Shown: positions 7,873 through 16,908 of the stretch, piece after piece
How the letters are laid out: each line of letters opens with the position of its first letter
How positions within the stretch are numbered: the first letter of the stretch is position 1
Origin: Rhodospirillaceae bacterium
GTDB taxonomy: Bacteria; Pseudomonadota; Alphaproteobacteria; GCA-2731375
Direction of reading: 5' to 3'
Assembly: GCA_018701215.1 (NCBI GenBank)
Contig: JABIWH010000050.1
Location: 393,349-457,348, forward strand
Length of the DNA: 64,000 nt
Made by a program: the position numbers and the translations under genes
The notes under the pieces: model-generated
What the model was told of the DNA's origin: nothing
The model's input: only the letters and a program-made list of their open reading frames with translations
Databases searched by the model: none

Positions 7873-9471
7873 ATGCATATTCTATCCATGTTGATCTTGG
7901 CGCTTGGCGCCGCAGCAACGCTGTTGCTTGCCATCCAGGCCAGTGACGCCGTGATGAGTTTTCACGCCGGTCTGATGGCGTTGTTCTTCGTCGTCGGCAT
8001 CGTGCTGGTGCAGAAGCGGCGAAATAACCTGACCAATACGGACGGCTATGAAGACGGCATCATCCGTGCCGGCGCGATCGCCTCCACCTTTTGGGGCGTC
8101 GTCGGGTTCCTGGTTGGCTTGGTTATTGCCTTGCAATTGGCTTTCCCCGTACTGAATTTCGATCTGCCCTGGACCAATTTTGGCCGTTTGCGGCCGTTGC
8201 ATACCTCAGCCGTGATTTTCGCCTTCGGCGGCAACATCCTGCTGATGACCTCGTTCCACGTGGTACAGCGCACCTGTCAGGCGCGCCTTGCCGGTGGCTG
8301 GGCGCCGTGGTTCGTCTTTTGGGGCTATCAGCTGTTCATTGTCATGGCGGCAACGGGCTATGTCCTGGGCGTCACCCAGTCAAAGGAATATGCCGAGCCG
8401 GAATGGTATGTGGATCTGTGGCTGACCTTGGTGTGGGTGGTTTATCTCCTGGTCTTCCTGGGTACGTTGTGGAAGCGGCGGGAGCCTCATATCTATGTGG
8501 CCAACTGGTTCTATCTGGCCTTCATCGTCACCGTGGCGATGCTGCATATCATCAACAACCTGGCCATTCCGATCAGCTGGACGGGCACCCGCTCCTATGT
8601 GATCTGGGGCGGCGTCCAGGACGCGCTGACCCAGTGGTGGTACGGCCATAACGCCGTCGGCTTTTTCCTGACCGCCGGGTTCCTGGCGATCATGTACTAT
8701 TACGTGCCGAAACGGGCGGAGCGGCCGGTTTATTCCTACCGCCTGTCCATCGTGCATTTCTGGTCGCTGATCTTTCTTTACATCTGGGCCGGGCCGCATC
8801 ATTTGCATTATACCGCCCTGCCCGAATGGTCGCAGACCCTGGGCATGACCTTTTCCATCATGCTGTGGATGCCGTCCTGGGGTGGCATGATCAACGGCCT
8901 GATGACCCTGTCAGGGGCCTGGGACAAGCTGCGCACTGATCCTGTGTTGCGCATGATGGTGGTTTCCGTCGCCTTCTACGGCATGAGCACATTCGAAGGC
9001 CCGCTGATGTCGATCAAGGAAGTCAATGCCTTGAGCCACTACACGGACTGGACCATCGGGCACGTGCATTCCGGCGCCTTGGGCTGGGTCGCCTTTGTCT
9101 CCTTCGGGGCGCTCTATCATATCGTGCCGATCATGTGGGGGCGGCAGCGCTTGTACTCCCTGAAACTGGTCAACATGCATTTCTGGGTCGCCACCCTTGG
9201 CATCGTGCTCTACATCACGGCGATGTGGGTATCGGGCATCCTGCAAGGCCTGATGTGGCGCGCCTATGATCAACTCGGCTTCCTGGAATATTCCTTCGTC
9301 GAGACGGTGGAGGCGATGCATCCATTCTATGTCATCCGCGCCTTGGGCGGCTTGCTGTTCGTGCTTGGCTCGTTCGTCATGGCCTATAATTTGTGGCGTA
9401 CCATGCGTGGCGATCTACGGATTGAAGCGGCACCTATTGGATCAACCAACCCCGTGGGAGCCGCATCATGA
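7873..9471 (+). CDS. ccoN: cbb3-type cytochrome c oxidase subunit I (CcoN)
   Basis: The 532-residue catalytic heme-copper subunit of cbb3 oxidase, the high-affinity terminal oxidase for microaerobic respiration in the inner membrane. Multiple membrane helices are clear. Heme and copper ligands sit in LHTSAVIFAFGGN, in WWYGHNAVGFFLT (copper His), in GPHHLHYTALPEW (paired His) and in the HVHSGALGWVAF segment near the C-terminus (high- and low-spin heme ligands). ATG 7873 is chosen because GGGGA stands about 8 bases upstream; an in-frame TTG at 7831 is less likely. First gene of an eight-gene ccoNOQPGHIS cluster with overlapping stops and starts. Confidence 0.97.
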   Translation: MHILSMLILALGAAATLLLAIQASDAVMSFHAGLMALFFVVGIVLVQKRRNNLTNTDGYEDGIIRAGAIASTFWGVVGFLVGLVIALQLAFPVLNFDLPWTNFGRLRPLHTSAVIFAFGGNILLMTSFHVVQRTCQARLAGGWAPWFVFWGYQLFIVMAATGYVLGVTQSKEYAEPEWYVDLWLTLVWVVYLLVFLGTLWKRREPHIYVANWFYLAFIVTVAMLHIINNLAIPISWTGTRSYVIWGGVQDALTQWWYGHNAVGFFLTAGFLAIMYYYVPKRAERPVYSYRLSIVHFWSLIFLYIWAGPHHLHYTALPEWSQTLGMTFSIMLWMPSWGGMINGLMTLSGAWDKLRTDPVLRMMVVSVAFYGMSTFEGPLMSIKEVNALSHYTDWTIGHVHSGALGWVAFVSFGALYHIVPIMWGRQRLYSLKLVNMHFWVATLGIVLYITAMWVSGILQGLMWRAYDQLGFLEYSFVETVEAMHPFYVIRALGGLLFVLGSFVMAYNLWRTMRGDLRIEAAPIGSTNPVGAAS

Positions 9472-10196
9472 TCAAGCACGCGGTATTCGAAAAGAACTCA
9501 ATCCTGCTCACCGTTGGTATCCTGATCGTGGTGGCGATCGGCGGCATCGTCGAACTGGCGCCGCTGTTCTATCTGGAAAGCACGATCGAGGAAGTGGAAG
9601 GCATGCGCCCCTACACTCCGTTGGAGCTGGCCGGGCGTGACATCTATGTTCGCGAGGGCTGCTACAATTGCCACAGCCAGATGGTCCGCCCCCTGCGGGA
9701 CGAGGCTGAACGCTATGGCCACTACAGCCTGGCGGCGGAAAGCATGTACGATCATCCGTTCCAGTGGGGCTCGAAACGCACGGGCCCGGATTTAGCCCGT
9801 GTCGGCGGGCGCTATTCCGACGAATGGCATGTCGCACATATGGTCAATCCACGGGCGGTGGTGCCGGAATCCATCATGCCGGGCTATCCATTCCTGGCCA
9901 CGACAGCCCTGGATACGTCGGACATTGTGGATCATCTGAAAGCCAATCAAATCGTCGGCGTACCCTATAGCGACGAAATGATCGCCAGCGCGGCGGCGGA
10001 TCTGGCCGCCCAGGTTGATCCCGACAGTGACGATTTGGACGCCATGATGGCGCGTTACCCAAAGGCACAGGCACGGGACTTCGACGGCAATCCGGCGATG
10101 ATCTCGGAACTGGATGCCCTCGTCGCCTATATGCAGATGCTGGGCACCCTGGTCGACTTCGGCACCTACAAGGCCGAAGGCGAGAACCTAAGATAG
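9468..10196 (+). CDS. ccoO: cbb3-type oxidase monoheme cytochrome c subunit (CcoO)
   Basis: A 242-residue protein with one N-terminal membrane helix (about residues 11-35) and a single c-heme site CYNCH at 65-69, followed by SQMVRPLRDEAERYGHYS, a hallmark of CcoO. A methionine in the PGYPFLA region (SIMPGYP) is the likely axial ligand. It relays electrons from CcoP to CcoN on the periplasmic side. Its ATG overlaps the ccoN stop (ATGA), implying coupled translation. Confidence 0.97.
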   Translation: MIKHAVFEKNSILLTVGILIVVAIGGIVELAPLFYLESTIEEVEGMRPYTPLELAGRDIYVREGCYNCHSQMVRPLRDEAERYGHYSLAAESMYDHPFQWGSKRTGPDLARVGGRYSDEWHVAHMVNPRAVVPESIMPGYPFLATTALDTSDIVDHLKANQIVGVPYSDEMIASAAADLAAQVDPDSDDLDAMMARYPKAQARDFDGNPAMISELDALVAYMQMLGTLVDFGTYKAEGENLR

Positions 10197-10210
10197 GAAG
10201 GGAGGATTCC

Positions 10211-10360
10211 ATGACCTATTCGGAAGCTTACGAATTCGCCCAGACCTATGGCCTGGTGTATCTGGTGTTGTTGTTTGTTGGCATGCTGATCTACGCCCTG
10301 TGGCCGGGCAACCGCCGGCGTTTTGACGACGCGTCCAAAATTCCGTTGCGGGAGGATTAA
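10211..10360 (+). CDS. ccoQ: cbb3-type oxidase small subunit CcoQ
   Basis: A 49-residue protein: a short N-terminus MTYSEAYEFAQ, one membrane helix (about residues 14-32), then WPGNRRRFDDASKIPLRED. This is the standard CcoQ/FixQ layout, in which the basic-acidic tail after the helix is in the cytoplasm. CcoQ stabilises the oxidase in known systems. GGAGG stands 6 bases before the ATG, and the gene fits between ccoO and ccoP. Confidence 0.93.
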   Translation: MTYSEAYEFAQTYGLVYLVLLFVGMLIYALWPGNRRRFDDASKIPLRED

Positions 10361-10364
10361 TCCC

Positions 10365-11228
10365 ATGAGCGAAAAGAAAATTGACGAAGTCAGCGGCATG
10401 GAAACCACCGGCCATGATTGGGACGGTATCGGCGAGCTGAATTCACCCCTGCCCCGCTGGTGGGTTTGGACTTATTATCTGACGATCCTATGGGCCATCG
10501 GCTATTGGATTGCCATGCCGGCGTGGCCCTTGGTCTCGGACTATACCCGCGGCATGCTGGGCTATTCGCAACGGGCCCAACTGTCCGATCAGATCGCCGC
10601 CGTCAAGGCCGGCCAGGCCGAGCTGATCGCCAGAACGGCAAAGGCCAGCGTAGCGGACATCAAGGGCAATGCGGAATTGCTGGAGTTTGCCCTTGCCGGC
10701 GGACGCTCGGCCTATGCGGTGAATTGTGTGCAATGCCATGGCTCTGGCGCCTCGGGTGCCAGCGGCTATCCCAATTTGAACGACGATGACTGGCTGTGGG
10801 GCGGTACGGTGGAGCAAATCCAAGCCACCATTCAATACGGCATCCGCTCCGAACATGACGAGACCCGCGCCAACGAGATGCCGGCCTTTGGCCGCGACGA
10901 AATCCTCAATCCGCAACAGGTCGACGAGGTTTCCGATTACGTCATGGCGCTGTCGCAGAACCCGGACCTTGCCAAAACCCTGCCCGGCAAGGCGCTGTAC
11001 AAGGAATACTGCGTCGATTGTCACGGTGCAGGCGGCATGGGCAATCAGGAGCTGGGTGCGCCGAAATTAAGTGACGGCATCTGGTTGCACGAAGGCGGCA
11101 AGCCGGTGGTTGTGGACGTTATCACCAACAGCCGGTCCGGCATGATGCCCGCCTGGGTTAACCGCCTGGATGCCGTCACCGTCAAGCAACTGGCTGTCTA
11201 CGTCCACTCCCTGGGCGGCGGAAAGTAG
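10365..11228 (+). CDS. ccoP: cbb3-type oxidase diheme cytochrome c subunit (CcoP)
   Basis: A 287-residue protein with an N-terminal membrane anchor (about residues 33-55) and two c-heme sites, CVQCH at 121-125 and CVDCH at 216-220. Likely axial methionines are in EMPAFG (Met172) and GMMPAW (260-261). NSPLPRWWVWTYYLT is the conserved pre-anchor segment. It accepts electrons from cytochrome c or bc1 and passes them to CcoO. The ATG at 10365 starts 4 bases after ccoQ, whose last codons contain the GGAGG ribosome site. Confidence 0.97.
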   Translation: MSEKKIDEVSGMETTGHDWDGIGELNSPLPRWWVWTYYLTILWAIGYWIAMPAWPLVSDYTRGMLGYSQRAQLSDQIAAVKAGQAELIARTAKASVADIKGNAELLEFALAGGRSAYAVNCVQCHGSGASGASGYPNLNDDDWLWGGTVEQIQATIQYGIRSEHDETRANEMPAFGRDEILNPQQVDEVSDYVMALSQNPDLAKTLPGKALYKEYCVDCHGAGGMGNQELGAPKLSDGIWLHEGGKPVVVDVITNSRSGMMPAWVNRLDAVTVKQLAVYVHSLGGGK

Positions 11229-11239
11229 CGGTGTGAGCC

Positions 11240-12718
11240 GTGACAACGGCAGAGCAAAAGGAGACGCCGCTCGATAATATCGAGAGCGTGGAAACGGTCG
11301 ACGTCGAGGCGCTGAATACCAGGGTCACGGGCGCGCTCTACAAGAAGCGGGAGAAAATTTTCCCGCGCCGGGTGCGGGGAACATTTCGCAGCCTGAAATG
11401 GCTGGTCATGACCATTACCCTGGCGATCTATTATCTGACCCCTTGGTTGCGCTGGGACCGCGGTGGGGAGGCGCCGGATCAGGCCATTCTGATCGATATA
11501 CCGGCCCGGCGGTTCTATTTCTTTTTCATCGAAATCTGGCCCCAGGAGATCTACTACATCACTGGCATTCTGGTGATCGCCGCCCTGGCGCTGTTTTTGT
11601 TCACCTCGGTTGCCGGCCGCATCTGGTGCGGTTATTCCTGTCCGCAGACAGTCTGGGTTGATCTGTTTCTGATCATCGAACGTTTTATCGAAGGCGACCG
11701 CAACGCCCGGATACGGCTTGAAAAGGCGCGTTGGAGCCTGTCTAAGATCGCCAAGCGTGTTGCCAAGCATGCGATCTGGCTGGTCATCGCGACCCTTACG
11801 GGGGGCGCCTGGGTCTTCTATTTCGCCGATGCACCGACATTGCTGGTGGATCTGTTCACTCTGCAGGCAGACGAAATCGCCTATATCACGGTTGCCGTAC
11901 TGACCGCGACCACCTACACCTTTGGCGGCATGGCGCGGGAGCAGGTCTGCACTTATATGTGCCCCTGGCCGCGTATTCAGTCGGCCATGATCGATGAAGA
12001 ATCCCTGATTATCTCGTACCAAAAGCATCGCGGAGAGCCGAGAGGCAGAGGCGCCCGCCGAGAGGGCTTGGGCGATTGTGTCAGCTGCAATCAATGCGTC
12101 GTGGTCTGCCCCATGGGCATTGATATTCGGGACGGCATGCAACTGGAATGCATCTCGTGTGCCCTCTGTGTCGATGCCTGCAATGGCATCATGGACAAGA
12201 CCGGCAAGCCGCGCGGCCTGATCGGTTATAATATTCTGGCCAACTTGGATACCGGCAACGCGCTGCAACGCGGCCGGCTGCGCTTGTTGCGCCCGCGAAC
12301 CATCATGTACGGCGGCCTGATCGCTGTCGTCGGCGCTATCATGCTGGCGGCCTTGGTCAGCCGCCCGACGCTGGAACTCAACCTTCAAAGAGACCGCAAT
12401 CCGCTGTTCGTATCATTGTCCAACGGTGATATTCGCAACGGCTACACCCTGAAGATCCTCAACAAAATTCATCAGACACGACATTACCGCCTGCAACTCG
12501 ACGGCCTGCCCGGCGCAACGGTGAAAGTCATTGGCCGGGATGATGGCGCCGCGCGGTTCACGGTCAAGGCGGACCGGCTGGCCTCTTTCCGGGTTCTGAT
12601 TTCCACCGCCAAGGCAAACCTGAAATCGGAAACCACGGACATCACCTTGCGCATCCTGGATCAGGCGGATGGCACCTCAGCCGGCAATGACACTGTTTTT
12701 CGGGGGCCGCATAAATGA
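11240..12718 (+). CDS. ccoG: cbb3 oxidase assembly ferredoxin-type protein CcoG
   Basis: A 492-residue CcoG/FixG/RdxA protein, a membrane 4Fe-4S protein linked in other bacteria to cupric reduction for cbb3 maturation. Membrane helices occur near residues 53-70, 104-125, 178-196 and 215-230. The conserved IWCGYSCPQ (C130, C134) and CTYMCPW (C237, C241) precede two ferredoxin clusters, C280/283/286/290 and C304/307/310/314. The C-terminal part is periplasmic and immunoglobulin-like. The start is GTG at 11240, 11 bases after ccoP. Confidence 0.95.
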   Translation: MTTAEQKETPLDNIESVETVDVEALNTRVTGALYKKREKIFPRRVRGTFRSLKWLVMTITLAIYYLTPWLRWDRGGEAPDQAILIDIPARRFYFFFIEIWPQEIYYITGILVIAALALFLFTSVAGRIWCGYSCPQTVWVDLFLIIERFIEGDRNARIRLEKARWSLSKIAKRVAKHAIWLVIATLTGGAWVFYFADAPTLLVDLFTLQADEIAYITVAVLTATTYTFGGMAREQVCTYMCPWPRIQSAMIDEESLIISYQKHRGEPRGRGARREGLGDCVSCNQCVVVCPMGIDIRDGMQLECISCALCVDACNGIMDKTGKPRGLIGYNILANLDTGNALQRGRLRLLRPRTIMYGGLIAVVGAIMLAALVSRPTLELNLQRDRNPLFVSLSNGDIRNGYTLKILNKIHQTRHYRLQLDGLPGATVKVIGRDDGAARFTVKADRLASFRVLISTAKANLKSETTDITLRILDQADGTSAGNDTVFRGPHK

Positions 12719-13197
12719 GCGGGCGTGAAATCACGGGACGCAAGGTCTTGGCCATGCTGCTGGGTTTCTTTGCGCTGATCGTGGCGGTCAACGGTGTTTT
12801 CATCTATTTCGCGCTGGACAGTTTTAGCGGCCTATCGACGCAAAACGCCTATGTGAAAGGGCTGAACTACAACCGCACCCTGGCCCAGAACCGGGCACAG
12901 AAAGCAACCGGTCTGCAGATTACCGCCACCGCCTCGCAGCCGGGACAGGCGGTTGTTCTCGACGTCGTGGTCAAGGACCGCCACGGCAAACCCATCGAGA
13001 ACCTGACCCTGTCTGGCCAGCTGCGCCGGCCCACTCATGAAGGCGAGGACCTGCCCCTGGAGTTCCAGGCCATGGGCGCGGGCAGCTACCGTGCGACCGC
13101 CACACCGGAGGCCTTGGGGCAATGGGATCTGCGGTTGTTGGCGCAAGTCGCGGACGCGGACGACTATCGCTGGGAGAAGCGGCTATGGCTGAAATAG
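12715..13197 (+). CDS. ccoH: FixH family protein (CcoH), cbb3 assembly
   Basis: A 160-residue protein with one N-terminal membrane helix (residues about 11-33) followed by YVKGLNYNRTLAQ, the most conserved part of FixH, and a periplasmic beta-rich domain. FixH/CcoH associates with the assembling oxidase. The ATG overlaps the ccoG stop by four bases. Position between ccoG and the copper ATPase is the usual order. Confidence 0.93.
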   Translation: MSGREITGRKVLAMLLGFFALIVAVNGVFIYFALDSFSGLSTQNAYVKGLNYNRTLAQNRAQKATGLQITATASQPGQAVVLDVVVKDRHGKPIENLTLSGQLRRPTHEGEDLPLEFQAMGAGSYRATATPEALGQWDLRLLAQVADADDYRWEKRLWLK

Positions 13198-15356
13198 CGC
13201 CCGAGGCAGAGGCTTATATCCGCACCGACGGACAGGGCATTTCCTCGCTTAATTTAGCGGTGGAAAACCTGCATTGCGGCGGCTGCGTTCGGCGGATCGA
13301 AGATACTTTGGCGAAAAAAGATGCCGTGACCTCGGCCCGGGTCAATCTGACCACCCGGCGCCTGGCCCTGCATTGGCAGGCGGATCAGGCAAGGGCGGGC
13401 GATCTGCTGGCCGCCGTCTCGGCTCTGGGCTACCGCCTGGTGCCGTTCGACCCGGACCTTTTGGCCAATGAAGCGGCAAGTGAAGACCGCGCCCTGCTGC
13501 GCGCCATGGCCGTGGCTGGTTTCGCCGCCGCCAATGTCATGCTGCTATCCGTGGCGATCTGGGCCGGCGAAGCGTCGGGGGATATGGGCCTGGCACTACG
13601 CGATTTGCTGCATTGGATTTCCGCCCTGGTGGCCTTGCCGGCAGTGGCTTATGCGGGCCGGCCATTCTTCCGCTCGGCCCTGGCCGCGTTGCGCCAGGGC
13701 ATGATGAACATGGACCTGCCGATCTCGTTGGCGGTCCTGCTGGCGGCGGCGACCTCGCTTTTTGAAACCATCAATCATGGCCAGCACGCCTATTTCGATG
13801 CCTCTGTGGGACTATTGTTCTTCCTGCTGATCGGCCGTTATCTCGACCGCCGGGCACGCAGCAGGGCGCGTTCGGCGGCCGAGCAATTGTTGCTGTTGGG
13901 TGCGGTCGCGGCCCAGGTGGTCGAGGCGAGTGGCATGGTGCGCGCGCTGCCCATCGGCGCGGTCCGGGCCGGGATGACGGTACGCGTGGCGCCCGGCGAC
14001 CGCGTGCCGGTGGATGGCGTGGTCAGCTTCGGCCAGGGCGAGGTAGATGCCTCGCTGATCAGCGGCGAAAGCGAGCCTTGTGAGATCAAAGTGGGTGATT
14101 GGCTGCACGCGGGCACCATGAATTTAAGCCATCCGCTACAGATCGAAGTTGCCTCCGCCGGCGATGATACCCTGTTAGCGGAGATCGTGCGACTGACGGC
14201 AGCGGCAGAACAGGGCAAGGCGGCCTATGTCCGCCTGGCCGACCGGGCCGCGCGCATCTATGCCCCCGCGGTGCATTTGTTGGCGCTGGGCGGTTTTCTG
14301 GGCTGGTGGCTATTGGGAGGTCTGGCCTGGCAGCCCGCATTGCTGATCGCCGTGGCGGTGTTGATCATTACCTGCCCCTGCGCCCTGGGTCTGGCGGTGC
14401 CGGTGGTCCAGGTGGTGGCGTCGGGGTTGGCCATGCGGCGGGGTGTTTTGGTCAAGGCCGGTGACGGCTTCGAACGCCTGGCGGAAGTTGACACCTTGGT
14501 GTTCGACAAAACCGGCACCTTGACCCACGGGCGCCCCGAATTAGTCAACGGCGATACCATACCGGCCCCGGTTTTGGCACAAGCAGCAGGGTTGGCGGCG
14601 GGTAGCCGGCATCCCTTGTGTCAGGCTTTGGTACGCGCCGCCGGTCCTGTCCCGGCGCAGTTGCAGGTTCAGGAACATCCCGGCATGGGGTTGCAGCTGG
14701 ATGATATGCGCCTGGGCAACCGGGACTGGTGCGCGGTGGACGAGGCAAGTCCGGATGACGGCAATAGCGAACTGTGGTTCCGCCAACCGGACCAGGCACC
14801 GGTCCGCTTTGCTTTCCGGGATCAACTCAAGGCGGATGCGGTGGCGGTTATTGGTGAATTGCAAGAAGCCGGCTGGCGCATCGAAATTGTTTCCGGCGAC
14901 CGGGCGGTGGTGGTGGAACCCTTGGCGCGGCAACTGAAGATCTCTAACTGGCGGGCGGACTGCCGGCCCGATCAGAAGGTCGCATATTTACGGGATCTGG
15001 CGGCAACGGGTTGCAAGGTCGCGATGATTGGCGACGGTCTGAACGACGCCCCGGCCCTGGCTGCCGCCCATGCCTCACTATCCCCGGTACGGGCGGCGGA
15101 TGTGGCCCAGGCGGCCGCTGATTTTGTTTTTCAGGGCGAGACCCTTGCCCCCGTTGCCATGACCCTGGCCCTGGCCCGGCGGGTGCGGCGTCTGATTTTG
15201 CAGAATTTCTCCCTGGCGCTGGCCTATAACCTCCTCGCGGTACCACTGGCCCTGGCCGGCGTGGTAACGCCGCTATTTGCCGCGATCGCCATGTCGTCGT
15301 CATCCCTGTTGGTAACCTTGAACGCCCTGCGTCTACGCGGCGGCAGGGCGTCATGA
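13185..15356 (+). CDS. ccoI: Copper-translocating P1B-type ATPase CcoI/FixI
   Basis: A 723-residue metal ATPase that supplies copper for cbb3 oxidase maturation. In order: heavy-metal domain with CGGC (31-34), actuator motif SGES (293-296), metal-site CPC in helix 6 (397-399), phosphorylation motif DKTGT (441-445), the HP pair (476-477) and GDGLNDAPA near the end. The GTG/ATG context favours ATG at 13185, with GGGAGAAG 7 bases upstream, giving a 13-base overlap with ccoH. The cluster context makes CcoI far more likely than a general copper-resistance CopA. Confidence 0.95.
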   Translation: MAEIAPEAEAYIRTDGQGISSLNLAVENLHCGGCVRRIEDTLAKKDAVTSARVNLTTRRLALHWQADQARAGDLLAAVSALGYRLVPFDPDLLANEAASEDRALLRAMAVAGFAAANVMLLSVAIWAGEASGDMGLALRDLLHWISALVALPAVAYAGRPFFRSALAALRQGMMNMDLPISLAVLLAAATSLFETINHGQHAYFDASVGLLFFLLIGRYLDRRARSRARSAAEQLLLLGAVAAQVVEASGMVRALPIGAVRAGMTVRVAPGDRVPVDGVVSFGQGEVDASLISGESEPCEIKVGDWLHAGTMNLSHPLQIEVASAGDDTLLAEIVRLTAAAEQGKAAYVRLADRAARIYAPAVHLLALGGFLGWWLLGGLAWQPALLIAVAVLIITCPCALGLAVPVVQVVASGLAMRRGVLVKAGDGFERLAEVDTLVFDKTGTLTHGRPELVNGDTIPAPVLAQAAGLAAGSRHPLCQALVRAAGPVPAQLQVQEHPGMGLQLDDMRLGNRDWCAVDEASPDDGNSELWFRQPDQAPVRFAFRDQLKADAVAVIGELQEAGWRIEIVSGDRAVVVEPLARQLKISNWRADCRPDQKVAYLRDLAATGCKVAMIGDGLNDAPALAAAHASLSPVRAADVAQAAADFVFQGETLAPVAMTLALARRVRRLILQNFSLALAYNLLAVPLALAGVVTPLFAAIAMSSSSLLVTLNALRLRGGRAS

Positions 15357-15529
15357 CGGCGTTGTTGGTACTGATCCCGGCGGCGTTGTTCCTGGGCTTG
15401 TTGGGTCTGGCCGCCTTTCTGTGGGCCCTGCGCTCCGGCCAGTTCGATGATCTGGACGGCGCGGCGGAACGAATCCTTTACGATGACGATGAAACCGAAT
15501 GCGGACCCAATGCTGATCCGCGAAGATGA
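15353..15529 (+). CDS. ccoS: cbb3-type oxidase assembly protein CcoS
   Basis: A 58-residue protein with an N-terminal membrane helix (residues about 4-24), the conserved FLWALRSGQFDDLDGAAERIL segment and a short acidic tail. This FDDLD signature is diagnostic of CcoS, needed for heme and copper insertion into CcoN in studied species. It overlaps the ccoI stop (ATGA) and closes the cco operon; the downstream acetyltransferase begins inside its 3' end in another frame. Confidence 0.93.
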   Translation: MTALLVLIPAALFLGLLGLAAFLWALRSGQFDDLDGAAERILYDDDETECGPNADPRR

Positions 15530-15977
15530 TCTTACAGGCGCTGAGATCGCGGCGCTTCTTCAGCTGCATCTGGATCATATGAGCCATAACTCTCCACCGG
15601 AGAGCATCCATGCGCTGGACCTCGACGCCCTGCGGCGACCGGAGATTACGTTCTGGACTATTTGGGATGACGCGGAATTACTGGGCTGTGGCGCGCTAAA
15701 CGAGCTCGACGCCAAACATGGCGAAATCAAGTCAATGCATACCGCTCAGGCCCAACGCGGCCGGGGTATTGCCGGGCGCATCGTCCGCCATCTGATCGAC
15801 GTGGCCCAGACACGTGCCTATCAACGCCTTAGTCTGGAGACCGGTTCGGCGGCAGCTTTCGCCCCGGCCCGTGGTCTTTATGCCGGATATGGTTTTGTGC
15901 CGTGCGGCCCCTTCGCGTCCTATCGCGAGGATCCCTTCAGCGTGTTCATGACTTTGGAGCTGGCGAAAAGGCCGTAA
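15483..15977 (+). CDS. GNAT-family N-acetyltransferase
   Basis: A protein of about 164 residues with the acetyl-CoA-binding motif AQRGRGIAGRIVRHL (Q/R-x-x-G-x-G/A) and the C-terminal LYAGYGFVPCGPFASY strand typical of PhnO/YafP-like GNATs. Substrate unknown. Start choice is uncertain: ATG 15483 is used, with 15489 and 15510 as alternatives; each overlaps ccoS, so the gene is probably read from the cco transcript. It ends 24 bases before the convergent FNR-type regulator. Confidence 0.85.
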   Translation: MTMKPNADPMLIREDDLTGAEIAALLQLHLDHMSHNSPPESIHALDLDALRRPEITFWTIWDDAELLGCGALNELDAKHGEIKSMHTAQAQRGRGIAGRIVRHLIDVAQTRAYQRLSLETGSAAAFAPARGLYAGYGFVPCGPFASYREDPFSVFMTLELAKRP

Positions 15978-16001
15978 CTGCGGACCAGATGAGGCGGCAG
16001 G

Positions 16002-16712
16002 TTAGGACGCCGATATCTGCCGCGTAAGTTCATCGATATCCTGCAGCACGACCTGCCTACCCTTGAACCGTACAAGACCCTCATCCTGAACCCTGGTGAT
16101 ACTGCGCGAAATGGTCTCCGGTGAGGCCCCGATCAGAGCCGCAATATCCTGCCGCGAGAGGGGCAATTCAAGCACGGACTCGCCATTTTCGTTCAAGTGC
16201 CCGAATCGCTCGTAGAGCACCATAAGTAGGTTTAAAAATCTATTTTTCACCGTAAAAGTTATGCTTTCGAAGTGCCGTTCCTCGAAATCAGTCGCGACTT
16301 TTACGTTATGATCCAGAAACCGCAGGCCCAAATTCGGGTTCCGTTCCAGCAAGGTGCGGACGGTCTGGCGGTGAATAAAACAGACGATGCTGGGCATCAT
16401 GATTTCCGCCGTCGTGCGGTGCTCGGACTTCAGCAAAAACGATCGATAGCCAATCGTATCGCCGGGGCTGCATAATCGTAATAAAGCGGTGTTTCCCGCC
16501 GAATCTAGGCGTCTAATGCCGACCAAGCCGGGCTCCAGGCAATAGATGCCATCGCAGTTGTCGCCTTGATGAAAAAGGGTGCTGCCAGCCTCAACCGGTT
16601 TTTGTACTTTCGTGCTATTCAGCAGTGCCAATTCATCCTCGTCCAGGACACACCATTCAGACGAAGGGTGCGCCTGACAATCAAAACAGCCAATGCTTTG
16701 CTTACCATTCAT
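16002..16712 (-). CDS. fnr: FNR-type oxygen-responsive transcriptional regulator
   Basis: A 236-residue Crp/Fnr protein. N-terminal cysteines C9, C12 and C21 plus internal C111 (in SIVCFIHR) match the four ligands of the oxygen-labile 4Fe-4S cluster of FNR; FixK-type proteins lack these. The recognition helix reads SPETISRSITR (E199, S202, R203), which in FNR contacts TTGAT half-sites. It should activate microaerobic genes when the cluster is intact. It lies next to the cbb3 operon on the opposite strand and beside a clear FNR box (16837-16850). Confidence 0.92.
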   Translation of the reverse strand: MNGKQSIGCFDCQAHPSSEWCVLDEDELALLNSTKVQKPVEAGSTLFHQGDNCDGIYCLEPGLVGIRRLDSAGNTALLRLCSPGDTIGYRSFLLKSEHRTTAEIMMPSIVCFIHRQTVRTLLERNPNLGLRFLDHNVKVATDFEERHFESITFTVKNRFLNLLMVLYERFGHLNENGESVLELPLSRQDIAALIGASPETISRSITRVQDEGLVRFKGRQVVLQDIDELTRQISAS

Positions 16713-16836
16713 CGACCTGTCCCCACGGACAAAACAAGGCCCGAAATCACCATGCCGTCATCGTTCCAATCCATCACTCAAGGAATAGATTTAGACAGAT
16801 GCGGCACAAAAGCAATGCAGAAAACCAAGATACCGA

Positions 16837-16877
16837 TTGACGCTCGTCAAGGCAGTGTTTCGAGGAAATCCTATTCT
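16837..16877 (+). promoter_or_regulatory. FNR-box promoter (class II layout)
   Basis: TTGAC-GCTC-GTCAA at 16837-16850 is a perfect palindrome with the FNR/FixK spacing of four bases, differing from TTGAT-N4-ATCAA only at the two inner positions, a variant common for alphaproteobacterial FnrL/FixK sites. A -10-like TATTCT lies at 16872-16877. A start site near 16885 would centre the box at about -41.5, the classical class II activator position. The promoter faces the 64-residue gene at 16909; the box could also affect fnr on the other strand. Confidence 0.75.
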
Positions 16878-16908
16878 TTCTATTAGTTTGGGGATAGGTG
16901 CGACCTGA

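Noticed and set aside
16566..16886. 106-residue plus-strand ORF over the start of fnr
   Set aside because: It is antisense to fnr, with no ribosome site, and its end lies within the FNR-box promoter.
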